The notes: generated from the letters alone by a model not told the origin. A stretch of DNA of 64,000 bases from Magicicada septendecula (GCA_034769895.1 CM068370.1:49299454-49363453), one strand, 5' to 3'; shown: positions 9,470 to 21,739, counted from the first letter of the stretch. Numbers and translations: made by a program.

Positions 9470-11921
9470 GAAAATAGAATAATCATTTTACTTGCAAAAG
9501 TAGTTAATATTTGAAGAACAATTCATAAAAAAAAAAATTGAATCACAAAATTAAAAAATTATTAAATATTAACCAAAGTATGTTCAAAATAATTGGTAAA
9601 TTATTTTGAAAATTCTAAATTCAGTAATTAGAATTTTGTACCGATTAAGCACTGAGGATTCAAACGCGACATAATGACATTACTGTGTTATACCGTAATT
9701 ACAAACAATTTATAAAAACGTAAATAATTTTGTTGAATTCAATTGAGACCTAATTATTATTATTATTATTATTATTACAAAATACTTAAAGTAATATTAA
9801 ATTCTATTTTGTCTAAGTTGTATAAACGCTAAAAACATTTTTAGTCGGAAGAAACTGTTAAGAACAAGTAGTTGTTTCAGAACGTTACTTTGAAAAGAGA
9901 TCTGGGTAGTAATAGTGTGCAACTATTGAAAACAATTTCTCACACAGTACTGGTGAAGCTGTACCAATAGAAATGTTCACACCTGTCCCTGTCGTATTGG
10001 GAGCACAAGTTTAATCCCTTTTCCACACTATCGGATTAAATATTTTAATGCTTATGCTGGTATTAATAAATAGGTTTAAATACAATTTGAAAACAATTGC
10101 CCGCGGATCCTAACTTTTAATGAATTAAGTTAAAAAATCCAAGTTTTGGTTACAATCAAGACAGATTTTATAATCAATAATGCGTTTTATATTCTCTGAT
10201 AATGTAATTTGCTTGCGGCTACAATTAACACAAATAGTTTGTTCACTAATACACTTGATACAGTTTACTAACAACGAACTATTAACTTATTAAAATTTAT
10301 TAAGGTACATGAGACACCTACTTTAATGGTAAAAATACGTGATTGCCTTTAAAAAATTCTTGAACAGCAGTTCTTTATCTGTAGAATGTATGTTGCTCTA
10401 AACATACTCTAGTAGATATGATTCAAGGGAGTTCACCGACATCCTTCCTACCAGTCGCCTCAAATCTCTTTTAATTTTTAACCAGTGGCTGTGTTTAATG
10501 CTCCTGTATGTTCGTGTCACTGCGACATACAGAGTTCAGAGAACGATTAAGTCGCAAATGAGTGTAACCTTTACTTTGTAGGGAATTGCAGCCTCTCTAG
10601 ACGTCAGAAATTATAATAGTTCCAGGCTGAACGTCTTACTCAAAGTGTTAGCATCCATAAAAGTGTTAGCATCCCATTTGTTTATAACTTTCAGGAGCAT
10701 TTTTTACTCCTTCTGTCTATCCCTCCCAATACCCACCGAATCTTCATCATTCGACCCTATACTGTCTCTTATCAAACGCGCTCCCATCTATTTCCAAGAA
10801 TCGAAAGCGATTTTCAGTTAAGCTAACAACAAACTATAATGGATGATGATAACATTAAGAATACCCTATTATCTAATCGATAAAGACTCAAGGAAATAGT
10901 AGTACTAAATTACTAAATCATCATCATTATCTTCGTTACATGGTTCACGAATTTTCTAGTTGCTTTCTTTGTTTTTATTTCTTATGCTTGGTTTCTGAAA
11001 GCTAGTTTAAGCAGTGTTTCTTTACCAATTCTTTCTATGTTTTTGTTCTATTTTTCCCTATACTTAAACACTAATTACAATGTGTTTGATTGCACCACGA
11101 ATTTGGTACACACTTTCAGCACATACCAGACAATTATTTTTATTTCATAATATGCGTACATCAGTGTTATAACATATAAATGGTTATTATTTCAGAATTA
11201 CAGTATAAAATTAAAAGTTTCTATTTATGTAATGCTTTAGTCGCTTTGCGGCAAGAGCTGATGTACTAGGTGTGGTCTGCATACACTCAAACATGTTTAA
11301 GTCTGGGTGTACAGTAGTCGGCATGTAACGTTGCATGTGGTTGGGAAGTACTATTCATATTGCAGATATCGGCAATTCGTAGTGGTATGGAGTCAGGTGT
11401 ATCATGTTAGTCTCTGTCTCAATGGTACAATAAAACCTTGTATCCCCTCTGGATGGGACAAATGTAAAAGCTTAAATGAAACTAGTTGCTTAATGAATGA
11501 TGCTTAATGATATTAAGGCTATGTGCGACAGGAGGCAGCTAAAGTTATAGAGCACGTCCAGACGAGCCGTCTATCCGCTACACGCGAGCGCTTCTCTAAT
11601 CTCACATCGATAGACACGGTTGAACAGACAGATAGGAGTTAGTCTAATGATATGAAAACTTTAAGTTATATGAGAAAACTTAAATACAGTCGACTTCGAT
11701 TAGACTGATCAATATGAAAACTATCTGTGACTTTAAAGTAGTCCATTCTTATTAATTTTTTTATTTAAGTAAAACGATTCTGACATTTAAATCCCTTACC
11801 TCTCGTTTTCAAGAATTTCCTTTACGGTTTAGTGAAATATTCCAATTTTGTTAAGGACTTTTGAGACTTAAAAATTGGTTTGGCAATACTGAGTGAAACA
11901 GTCTTATTACAAGTGAGCCAT
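9470..11921. other. no gene seen
   Basis: Long AT-rich stretch with a short ATT run near 9755-9776. No coding sequence recognised. Confidence 0.45.
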
Positions 11922-12430
11922 TTCATCATCATCTTCACAACACGGCATAGGCAACGTTCTGCCTGTTCTGTCTTCAAAGAAGATCCTCCAGCCATCTCTT
12001 CCTGGGTCTACCCACACTCCTGTATCCTATAGACTTGTTTTTCCAGTCTGGAATCTGACATTCGTTTAAAGTGCTCTCTCCACTGTTGTTTGTAATCTTT
12101 TAATTTTTCGTTTGAGTTAAAAACCTGTAACTCCTGTAACTCTTCCCTTATGGCCTTATTCTTTGTACGGTCAACTTTATAACGCCTTTTGACACCTCTT
12201 AAAAACGCCATTTCCAAGGCTTGTATTTTACCGTCTTATTTCTTGGTTGTCGTCCATAATTCACGCCCATAGGACAGTACAGGGGCGGCCATAACTTTGT
12301 GAAACTTTAATTTTGGGGGAGCTATTTCGATTATATATTCTTCCATTATTGTGGCTTTTGCCGTTTCTATGATGTAACAAGAAACACAAACCACGAAGTG
12401 ATTGCTATTTCTGCATAGTCCCACCTTTTC
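11922..12430 (-). pseudogene. non-LTR retrotransposon 3' part (family F2, most complete copy)
   Basis: Minus-strand order: KVMAAPVLSYGRELWTTTKK, then MAFLRGVKRRYKVDRTKN, then NSNEKLKDYKQQWREHFKRM, then DPGRDGWRIFFEDRTGRTLP, and a GAT-rich 3' tail at 11925-11935. This is the region from the end of the RT domain to the 3' terminus. At least one frameshift separates the first two blocks. It shows that the three F2 pieces at 485, 2856 and 5467 are contiguous parts of one element. Confidence 0.7.
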
Positions 12431-12449
12431 TGTATGGAATGTCGTGAAA

Positions 12450-12791
12450 AAAAAAACAAATATACGCTAATTTTTACGCTCTTTTATTATTTTTTCACCT
12501 GTGTACGCTATTGTAGTAGAAACTCTTTTTTAAGTAAACATGTTCAGTACAGAGATTAGTGTATGCCTTTGAAATATGAAACATAGGAAAATTAATTCAA
12601 TAAACAAATATCTTGTAAACAATGTTTCAATAACGCGTATTTTTATGGTGTCATTACGGTTTACTTTAATGGTACTGATTTCAGGTACTTTAAAATTAGT
12701 ACTGTTGATTAGTCTTAACTTGTTTTTATTTTGTATTAAGCCGACCCTACTTCGGACCCTCCCCAAAGTCCAAATTTTAGATACACCACTG
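12450..12791 (+). mobile_element. non-autonomous hAT-type element (MITE family H1, copy 3, 5'-truncated)
   Basis: Shares the interior block ending GATTAGTCTTAACTTG and the 3' end TAGATACACCACTG with the copies at 2299 and 13372. The 5' terminal box is missing. Confidence 0.65.
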
Positions 12792-13371
12792 AATATAATA
12801 TCAGATATAGCCTATTCTCGGATACGTGAACAGGAGTGCATATGCAAGAAGAACGATATGTAAGTAGAAGACAAGGTTTTTTCTTATTTTTATTGTTTCG
12901 TTTTAAAGAAGTGGAATTTAAAATAATAAAATTAGTGAAAATCAAAGTTAGAATACCCGATTGTATTAACCACAAGTGAATTAATATTGGTTTTACTGTT
13001 TGAACTCTTACCGTATTTTATTACTTTTACAGTGCAATTAATTTTCTAACAAGAACGTTCGGTGATGAACGAATAGTTTAATTGTCGTTCTACTGTTGGA
13101 GTATTCTGAGAAAACATGACACCTGAAATTTCTACAATTACAGAAGAATGTACAGCATTACAGTTTTTACCGAGCTTCTAGACGCTAAAACACCTGTTTC
13201 AATCTGTGAGAAAGACTATTTCCCCAAGTGAGTCATTGAGAAGAAAACTATTCCTTACTAATTAAACCAACGCTAAAACTTTTTTATTTGCTCTGCAAAT
13301 TACTGGCGACATATTAAACATATACTACTAGAATTATTAACCCTCTACCCCTGATACAAGTCAAGTCTTTT
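12792..13371. other. no gene seen
   Basis: Nothing recognised between the two MITE copies. Confidence 0.4.
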
Positions 13372-13578
13372 CTGGGGCGTATTTATGGCAGGGAGGACGA
13401 ACGGGACCGGACGACCCCCAGAGGGTCGAAAAAGTTGACAAGAAATTTTGTTTAATCTCTTAATTCGTAGAGTTTAAAATTTTTTTATCTCTGTACGCTA
13501 ATATAGCGTTGATTTAGCATTGATTATTCTCAACATGTTTGGGGGCCCCACACAGACCAAATTCTAGATAAGCCACTG
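13372..13578 (+). mobile_element. non-autonomous hAT-type element (MITE family H1, copy 4, internally deleted)
   Basis: Starts CTGGGGCGTATTTATGG with the GGACGAACGGGACC box and ends TAGATAAGCCACTG, only 207 bp in total. Flanks AGTCTTTT (13364-13371) and ACTCTTTT (13580-13587) match at 7 of 8 positions, supporting an 8-bp target duplication. The interior found in full-length copies is mostly missing. Confidence 0.75.
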
Positions 13579-13813
13579 AACTCTTTTCAGAATAATATTT
13601 TACAATTATGTTTACCGCGCACAACATATCTTGATGTTTTCTTACGACTACTTTTCCTGTGATAACTTTATATTTTGTGATCCAAATAACAAATGCTGTA
13701 ACATAAATCCTCTGATTGGAACTCTGATCGCCTTTCTTCAGATTAAATTTGAAAATATTCTAAAACAGTTGCTGACTCAGTTTTACAACATGAATACGAT
13801 AAGTTGTCATTAG

Positions 13814-13866
13814 AACACGCACACACGCGCACACACGCACACGCGCACACACACACACACACACAA
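13814..13866. repeat. CA/CG dinucleotide microsatellite
   Basis: Alternating CA with interspersed CG, ending in a pure CA run. Potentially Z-DNA forming. Confidence 0.9.
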
Positions 13867-13879
13867 GTGGTCGGAAAGA

Positions 13880-14045
13880 CGATCACAATCATCATTATCC
13901 TATTCTTTTCCGTTCCATTCTGCAGACAGGCGTTGGGGTCTTTCAACCACTTCTGATGCTTTCTTCTGTCATGGGCAAGGCGTTTAGTTTCAGACATGAT
14001 CTTCCTCTTTCCCTCTTTGTGTCTGGACACGTTTCTATGATGAAC
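13880..14045 (-). pseudogene. possible non-LTR retrotransposon tail
   Basis: The minus strand encodes KRLAHDRRKHQKWLKDPNAC, which resembles the A-DR-KWR-LV type C-terminus of some insect non-LTR elements. Only a short stretch is available, so this is tentative. Confidence 0.3.
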
Positions 14046-15104
14046 TTAGTGTTTTTTTTTGTCCGCCCTCATTATGGAAACCAATTTTGTTCACTTTGAA
14101 AGCTTGTTTGTTTGTTGAGTTTGTTTTTACCTCATTGTGATTTACTTTCCCATGTGTTGTCTGCATTCTTCTTCATATCCTGTCCACCTATCTACGTGGC
14201 CGTCCCAGTTATATTTCTACCTCAAGTGTCGTGGAAACTGTGTTTATTCTACTGTCATGCGTTCTGTTTTCTAAACATTGATTTATCCATTACAATTTGC
14301 GCTGTTGCATTGGTATTCCATATACTGTATTTGGATTTGATGGAATATGTTTTCCGCAGACACGTATTGGTATTTGATACCATACGCAAGGGTATCAGTA
14401 TATTGCGATGCATAGGTGTCGCATAGAATAAGTAGTCGAGATAGGTGTTATTGGAATGAAATGAAGTTACTGATGATGTTATTTTCTTATAATTTACCGT
14501 GCTTTTAACAGAGTTTATAAAAAATAATCTGTCCCTGTTGACCTTCGTAATACAAACTAAAATTTACTTTCTGTACATTGAAATAAAGTAGTTAAAAAGA
14601 CTGAAATATTTTACAACCAATTTTATGAGCCTTAAAACCTTCAACTTAAAAAACGAATACATTAGTTACTGAATTTTAAAATAACTACTGTCATCAAGTA
14701 GGTCTTTTTATTATGAACATTCAGATGTAAGTCTCATCTCAAAATTTTTCAAATCTAAAAAGACGTCTAAAATTAACCTGCTTTTTTATCGGTATCCCGT
14801 AAAATATTTTCGTACCCAAGCACACGCGCATTACACATGCGCTTACGCACCATTTCACAGCACTTAAAGTTGTTGCACAAGTCTAAAAATACTTAAAACT
14901 AACATATTTTTACAATGTCCTTACCAACTACTTTACAACGTTCAAACCTGGGGTTTCTACACATTCGTACAGCATCTTTATATGCTATCATATGCTTTAC
15001 TGTCTGCTACATTCCACATGCGATTAGAATGTCCATTGCAATACATTGGTTACATGTTCATATCTTGTAGTGTATAATACAAGGATTTGTAACATGAACA
15101 AGGT
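14046..15104. other. no gene seen
   Basis: A 104-codon hydrophobic open frame (14112-14426) is present but unrecognised. Nothing else is supported. Confidence 0.35.
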
Positions 15105-15185
15105 ATAATTTTGCAGATACAACTATTATATTAACGTCTCGGAACACAAAGTTTTTTATAAGTAAAAACATAAAGTTTTACCTTA

Positions 15186-15230
15186 CAACCTGAACCGGTT
15201 TTCACCTTTAAAAGGCTTCTTCAGAGGTTG
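15186..15230 (-). ncRNA. hammerhead ribozyme, apparently intact core (PLE family A, left arm)
   Basis: Read on the minus strand: helix I strand CAACCT, core CTGAAGA, one unpaired A, helix II GCCTT-N3-AAGGT, core GAA, helix III AACCGGTT (self-complementary, no loop), cleavage C, then AGGTTG, which pairs with CAACCT. This is the order of a type I hammerhead, with cleavage predicted after the C at 15192. A loopless helix III is known from PLE hammerheads, which may act as dimers. All core bases I can check are present. Confidence 0.75.
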
Positions 15231-15450
15231 CCGCTGGTAGCGCTGTCCGTCCTGTTGTGGGCGACGGAATCGAATTTCGAAAGATAGATGTTGTGTGTGT
15301 GAGGTGAGATGTGTTCGAATAATCCGTGCGATTTTCTATATTTTCGAAATCGCACGCATTATTCGAACACATCTCACCTCACACACACAACATCGATCTT
15401 TCGAAATTCGATTCCGTCGCCCACAACAGGACGGACAGCGCTACCAGCGG

Positions 15451-15495
15451 CAACCTTTGAAGAAGCCTTTTAAAGGTGAAAACCCGTCCAGGTTG
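15451..15495 (+). ncRNA. decayed hammerhead ribozyme (PLE family A, right arm)
   Basis: Mirror copy of the motif at 15186-15230. Helix I (CAACCT/AGGTTG) and helix II are kept, but the core reads TTGAAGA instead of CTGAAGA. Helix III reads AACCCGTC and no longer pairs. The changed core C and lost helix III predict an inactive ribozyme. Confidence 0.65.
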
Positions 15496-15617
15496 TAAGG
15501 TAAAACTTTATGTTTTTACTTATAAAAAACTTTGTGTTCCGAGTCGTTAATATAATAGTTGTATTTAGTTAAGTAAGGGACACGTCATGGATAACGAAAT
15601 TCAAGAATAATTTTGCA

Positions 15618-17499
15618 CTTAGTGGTGTGTTCTTATTATGACTTGAAGTAAAATACATAGGCCTATACAGGATGAATATCAGTATATCGTAAAGAATTCT
15701 AAAGTGTGACGATTTCATTAATTAAAAAAATAAAATAAATAATAAAATAGGAAATGTTAAAAGCTGAGAAATTTGAATTTTAATAAATCGCACATTTAAA
15801 CTAAATTTTATCACTATCATAAATCATAATAATATTTAATAAAGAGTTTTAATTAAAAAAAGGAATACGAGTGTACAGATAGGGAAACCCTTATTCATTA
15901 ACCCTGCATAGACATGCGCTAACCGGAATTAACTTGAATACCGACCCATAAACAAACTAATAATCCTTGTAAATTGATATTAAATAAATAAATAAACAAG
16001 ACCACAGAAGTGTACTATAATAAATTCTGTAATAAAGAATATATTTGGATAATTGAAAGGTCAAACTTTAACCCCTTAAATAGAGAATAAAGGTGGAACT
16101 ATTTTGTTGCCACGCGTAAACTCCGCGCGATTAACTGACCCTTCCCAACATAGTAATTCAATCGAGATGAAGCGCTCGAGTAGAAAACACACGCTTGAAC
16201 CATGTCCCGGAGAACGACAAAATGTTTTTATTTAAAGGACAGATATAACAATGTGTAGGGAAAAGTAGTGGCAAATTAGTGTGCTAATAAGTTTAAATGT
16301 AAAAAACCAAAAGGAATAAATTACTGTGTAAGGGATGGCATCTCATTTGTATAATTTGTAAGATGTCTATGTTGTTTTAAAATAATATGGTTCGTGCTAC
16401 CAAAAGTGAGAACTTTTATAAACAATAATGTGACGTGCGATTCTGCGACAAACGAGAACATTTACGGCACTTATACTACTAACGATGTTTAACTACTAGA
16501 CTTCTGAGGACCTCCACGCTACTTCAATATGAACTAATCACTTCAGCAACTTCAACAGGAAAGTTAACTCCACTAAAGATCAACCGCTGACGAACACCAC
16601 AAGGACCAAGGACCCGGACATCGAGTAAACTTCTGGATATCTCAGGTGACACGGAGACTTGTCCTCCGTGATTAATTAAAATTCTAACAAATGAATGGTT
16701 AAAGACAGTTTAAATAAATATATAAAGACTTTAATGATAATCACTTTATAAGATGTAGTATGTCTTAGGATTCAAAATATTTGTAGTACCAAGTAATGCT
16801 GATGTATATATATAAAGCCTCACTGATACAAAATTTTTAGATTAAGTCCATTCTTCAAATGGCCCCCCAAATAGTATGATAGAATATGAATAAGTGAGCT
16901 TAACTCACAAACAAGTTTAAGGTCCCGGATCCGTGGATAATGCTAGCACTTATAAATCCATATGTTTTAGCCCCTTATTTACAAAATCTTTTATAAATTG
17001 TAATCTTTTGTTAAGAATACCTTATGTGGGAATATTTATGTAAAGCTGTTGTAGTAATGGTTTAATAAAGAGATGTCGTTACTTTACACTAAACAATTGA
17101 GTGAATAAATCATCAGACCCCCATGTAAAAGTTCCTTTAGTTATAACTACAGCTGTTTTAAGTAATAATTAAAAGTTAATTACGAGTATGGCAGCCCGTG
17201 CAATTGATCTGAGGTAAGTATGCACAGGTTCCCGATGTTATAACGTAGGTGAGACGTTATAAAATGCGCCACTCTGCTTTTTTGTAAAAGTACACAAAAA
17301 AACGTAGTATTGATTGTTGAAGGGATACGAAATAGTGATATGGAAACATTTAAATTTAGATTTTGTTCAGAAAAGTCTTAAAGAAGCAATAGTAGAAAAG
17401 TAATAAATATAAACGAGAGTAAACACTTATGTAAAACCCTTTTAGGTAGAAATTCTACGTGTAGCTTCATTTACAGTTACTGCAGAAGTTGAAACGATC
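15618..17499. other. no gene seen
   Basis: AT-rich. A small hairpin CACGGAG/CTCCGTG lies near 16648-16670, and TTATAACGT/ACGTTATAA is inverted at 17239-17262. No coding sequence recognised. Confidence 0.4.
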
Positions 17500-17890
17500 T
17501 GAAAGGTTCCGCGACCAAGACTCACAGTAATGAGCATATAATTTTTCCTACAGTCTATGCCGCATCCCGCATTTCGATCGCCATTTCTCCCTATCCATCC
17601 AGTCATCATCATCCAGTCATAGCTCGATCTCTCATGCTTTTCCTAATTCCTTTTCTCCATTGTGTTGTCAGTCTTCCTTTTCTTCCCCTGTTTTGTGGTG
17701 TGTAAATCAATGCTTTCTTTGGCCATCGCTTCTTCTCCATCCTCATTACGTGACCATACCATGGCAACTGTCTGGATTCTATTCTTTGTGCTGTTGTAAA
17801 TACGCGCCCTGTTTTCCTTCTTATATCTTCGTTTCCAACATGTTGCATTCTATAAATATTACCCGCTCTTCTTAAGAAGTCCATTTTCAC
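17500..17890 (-). pseudogene. non-LTR retrotransposon RT C-terminal fragment
   Basis: The minus-strand peptide begins MKMDFLRRAGNIYRMQHVGN, followed by QLPWYGHVMRMEKKRWPKKA and GRKGRLTTQWRKGIRKSMRD. The M-FLRR, WYGHV-RM-RWPKK and basic GR-GR-TW motifs are the standard C-terminal order of insect endonuclease-reverse transcriptase elements. It is open for 93 codons and then decays. It is related in style to F1 but not closely similar. Confidence 0.7.
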
Positions 17891-18251
17891 AGTGTAATGA
17901 CCATATTATTTTCTAAATAATAACGCGATTATTTTACACTCATTTCTGATTTAAATTAAAAGAAGTTGATGAAACGTGGCTTTTATTTTATTTACTGATA
18001 AAATATGAGGGACTTCATGAAAGTTAAAAACACCCGTTTGCATTATTATATTATTTACGTATCTGAGGGAATTGCGTATGATCAGACAGTTGATGAAAAA
18101 CCAATTGGCCTCGTCTCAAAAAACTCACAAATGTTTAAAATCAGTATGCAAGTGACTCCAATGAAAGGTGGCCGAAGTATCCCTTGTCAAAAAGAAACCA
18201 ACATCATTTGAATGGTCAGGACAAAAATGCATTGACATACAATAATAGTAT
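17891..18251. other. no gene seen
   Basis: A 68-codon open frame (18005-18211) is unrecognised. Confidence 0.35.
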
Positions 18252-18740
18252 TGTGAAGACGGACTGACGGATCGTCATATTGTACAGTGGAAACAAAATA
18301 ACAGACACCAATGAAGTCACTAATTACCAGCTTTAACTGGTCACAAATAACAATTTGAAATCATCAAGGTAGTCTGATACAATAATTCAAGTTAAATTTG
18401 TCCTTAGGCAATACTAATGTCACCTTATTACAGTGCCGCACTAATTAACACAATACTCAATTTCCACTGATCCGCAACAATCACATGATCCTCACTAAAT
18501 AATATCGCCAGATGTAACTGATTAACTAAGCCGACCGCTGTTGCTTATTCAGGTCCTACAGAGACTCCAGAATAATTTTCCCATGTTGTTGACGGTGTGC
18601 CGGCATAATTTGCGTAGTTACAAGAACTCGAATAGTCTGGAGGCTACGATAGTGCATGACCTTGGTCGCGCTGGGCTAGTCGAGAAACGTGTATAATGAC
18701 ACTCTCGAATTTTCGAGAGAGTTACGTAATTGTTGTAGCA
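18252..18740 (-). mobile_element. LTR-like repeat (family L1, copy 1)
   Basis: Begins TGTGAAGACGGACTGACGGA and ends TTGTTGTAGCA, near-inverted termini of TGTTACGAC/GTCGTAACA type. The block ACCAGCTTTAA and neighbouring sequence match the copies at 25504, 38616 and 39776. The orientation is inferred from TATA boxes in the other copies. No clear target duplication was found. Confidence 0.55.
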
Positions 18741-19619
18741 ATATAAATGTATTGACCAACGTGTTTACTAATCAGTCAAACGGAACGACGTATCTGATTG
18801 GTTCGGGATAGATCACGACTGAAAAGTCTTGTTCGTAGCAAATGATTTGACTAACGAACAGGGTCCACAGGTCTGAATAAAAATTATATAAAATGTAATT
18901 TCTGCCATTCTTGCTAAGAATAACGAGGAGGAATGGAATGCGGAATGAGGAAATAAGATTTCAAGACGAGGAACTGTGCACAGCGTAACAAATACTGACA
19001 TCTGCTGAGAATACGATCTTAAAGGTTACGATCACATCTCACTAGCTCGTAAACAACTGAGACGAGAGGCTTACGACAACTATGTGAAATACGTACATCA
19101 AAAAGTTAACGTGAAACACGTTGTTGGGCGTAAACTTTACCAGAAGTCTACAAAATGGACTGAATAATAGACTGTTTAATGCAAATCCCATATTTGTGGT
19201 ATAAACAAGTCGCACTAATTAATATTTTCTACAGTTATTCACATAGGCCCTATCATATTATTATTTATTATATTGTTTATTGATATTTTTATAATTTATA
19301 TTTTCTATTTTTCTTATTGTTTTGTGGTATTACATCTAATAAATAAATAAATGTAAGAAAGGAAATGGATTCTAATAAGATTTGTAGATATTCAGTGAAA
19401 GAATAACATGCTTTGGAGAGTTAATGACGTTGATGATGATGGTGTACTTGTTATAAAAATAACAGTAATATTGTTATAAAAATAACAATAATAATATAAG
19501 AAAAACACTGTTGTTATAAATATTATATTGTTATTATTATTATTATCGGAGATCGGAATAGATTATTACTATATTATGATTAATACTTTACCCAGTGTCT
19601 GAGTAGACACGGGAATTTT
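18741..19619. other. no gene seen
   Basis: Contains a short imperfect tandem of TGTTATAAAAATAACA (19447-19490) and an ATT run (19527-19546). No gene. Confidence 0.4.
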
Positions 19620-19890
19620 CGATCTTACCTGAAGAAAGTTGGAAGGCCGAGTCTCCAGAACGCCAGGAGCTGCGGACGATGTCAGTCATACATTCTTCGT
19701 CTCTAACAGACGGGGGCAACATAGAAGATCGTTGCAAGAAGATGTTAGGCAGGAGATCTCGCCGCATAACATCGTTAAACGGATTCTTCGAGGGGAAGTC
19801 ACCTGGAACTGTGTGGCACGTTTCGCAGAAGAGATTCTTCGGGCGAAGAAGATAGATTTGGACAATACAATATAGAAGAATAACAAGTGA
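19620..19890 (+). pseudogene. R1-like non-LTR retrotransposon C-terminus
   Basis: The plus-strand peptide contains GAADDVSHTFFVSNRRGQ, then QEISPHNIVKRILRGEVTWN, then CVARFAEEILRAKKIDLDN. The pattern D-V-HTFF-C-RW, I-P-NIV--ML--E-W--V--F---IL--K is the C-terminal zinc-knuckle region of R1-type LINEs. The HTFF block has Ser where Cys is usual, and only about 78 codons remain before a stop near 19873. Confidence 0.7.
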
Positions 19891-20520
19891 TATGTAAGCC
19901 CTAGGGTTAAAGAACAATAGACTTAGTCCGAACTAGTGTAGGAAATAGTTCCAGGTTAGTGTCCTAGAAGAGGAAAGAAGGTAGATTTTTAATGGGTCTG
20001 GTATAATGCCCAAACCCACAGACAAAGTTTCCTCCCGCCCTTGAAAAAAAAATTATTGTCATAAACAAAAAGTAATAATAGGCAGACGACTGTGAAGGGT
20101 TTCATTCTCTTTTAAGCATATTTAAAACTGTCCAGCGTAATATGTTTGAATAATGTTCAAGTTTTAATTTAGTTCATGCACTGTGTTCGTATGGCTGTTT
20201 TGTCATCACGATCATGTGGTTGTGTCACGTATCCTGTCTATATAAGACGTGCTTAATTTAAACTTTTATGCAAAATATAATAATATGTACGTATAATACA
20301 GGTGTTTATTTTAATATTAATTATTTTCTTTCCTAAACATTTTCTTATACAGTATTTTATGGGATAGAGCTTAAAGCTTGTAACAGAAAATAATTAATAT
20401 ATTGTAATTAATGCATATAAACTGAAAAAACGCGAATTAGCTTTATCTAACAAAACAATAAGCCTGTGGTATGTTTTACTTCATTATTTCAAGCGTTAAA
20501 CGCGTTTAAGTGGTGGATAA
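19891..20520. other. no gene seen
   Basis: AT-rich; nothing recognised. Confidence 0.45.
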
Positions 20521-20760
20521 CCAACTTATTATTATTATTATTATTCCGGCGGTACAATTTTTACACATTTTCCGGAACCAAAGATTACATAACTGATTGA
20601 ATTCTCATCTTTCACTGCTGCTTGTCCATCCTAAGATCTTCAATCTCTCGTTCCCTGAATATAGTCTGAATTTCTTCTATCTACGTGATAGGTGATCTTC
20701 CTCTTTTCCTTTTTCCTGGTGGGGTCCATTCCATAACTCTCCTTGGCAACCTTTCCTTTA
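20521..20760 (-). pseudogene. non-LTR retrotransposon 3' end (family F1, copy 2)
   Basis: Starts with an ATT run, then TTCCGGAACCAAAGATTACA and the decayed C-terminal code seen at 1003-1265. The orientation and tail are the same. Extra substitutions break the frame. Confidence 0.75.
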
Positions 20761-21739
20761 GATAACCAAATCATTTTCCATAATTCTAACAGAATAATAA
20801 GGCAGCCTCCAAAGTACTTGGCTTATTACATTTAAAACTAAATGGGGTAAAATGTGGTGATACAGCTAACTAATGTTGGATCTACTGTTATTAATTTAAG
20901 AATTTCGCATGTTTATTTACACATGACATTGTTTATTTGTTTGGTTTCTGTAACGATTTTAAAAGCCAGCCATATGTGTTGTTGTATTTTGCGTTTGATT
21001 GAGCCTTCTTAGAGATAAAGATTCGTTTTAATGTTCATAACAGAACACTTGTATAAGTCGCATGTCGCAAGAGCATGATGGTACATTCTGAGAGATGAAA
21101 ACACAATTCTCCTCGTGTTTTTTGTTCAAGAAATATGTTCTTTGCCTTTGAAATATTTCCTATAGCCTATTGACTCTCCATTAGCAATTTTCTGTTGTGC
21201 CATTACATATAGGGGACAGACTTTATACCTGTTTCCTCTCGCGGTACAAGAAATGATTGGAAGAGTTTATTCTATACATCTTGTAGAGGAAAACCCTTAT
21301 ATATTAATTTATCCTTTCACGCATTGGAACCACTGGGTCGCGTATATAGTAAACTACAATATTACATCGAGATTAATGATTTATCGGGGAAAACGATAAT
21401 GATTAACTAGGTGTTTATTCATAATAGGCTTATTTAGTACTGTACAATATACCAGATAAGTACATCCTTTTTACAGTAAAGGATAACTGTAAATCTGATT
21501 TATTATTTATTAAAGTCTGAATTAATATACATTATTTGTAAATAAAAACCAAAAATTTAATTAAAATTGAAGTATTTAAATCAGAAATAATTTTGCAAGT
21601 CGTAAATTAAAACCAAAATTTTAATTAAAAAAATATTTTTATAAAATACATAACGGCAGTTTAGCCCATATATGGGTAATACGTTAAGAAAGAAAAAGAA
21701 GGAAAAGAAGAAAATAAGGAGAGGAAGAAGGAGAAGAAG
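20761..21739. other. no gene seen
   Basis: No feature recognised. I looked here for an inverted PLE arm 5' of the next element and found none. Confidence 0.4.

Larger units (their letters stand above)
15105..15617. mobile_element. Penelope-like element ends in inverted arrangement, with target duplication (family A, copy 1)
   Basis: The left arm (about 15117-15333) and right arm (about 15347-15564) are inverted copies with only about 6 differences over about 218 bp. They are separated by a 13-bp spacer. The arms match the 3' end of the PLE at 21740-22860, for example AACTTTGTGTTCCGA. The right arm continues 44 bp further (15565-15608, including CACGTCATGGATAACGAAAT), while the left arm stops short of this. 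ATAATTTTGCA is present outside both ends (15105-15115 and 15607-15617). Its first bases may be shared with the element end, leaving a duplication of about 9 bp. The reverse transcriptase and endonuclease are absent. Confidence 0.85.

Noticed and set aside
14112-14426. Hydrophobic 104-codon open frame as a membrane protein gene
   Set aside because: T-rich composition alone explains the hydrophobic residues, and no conserved motif or gene context is visible.
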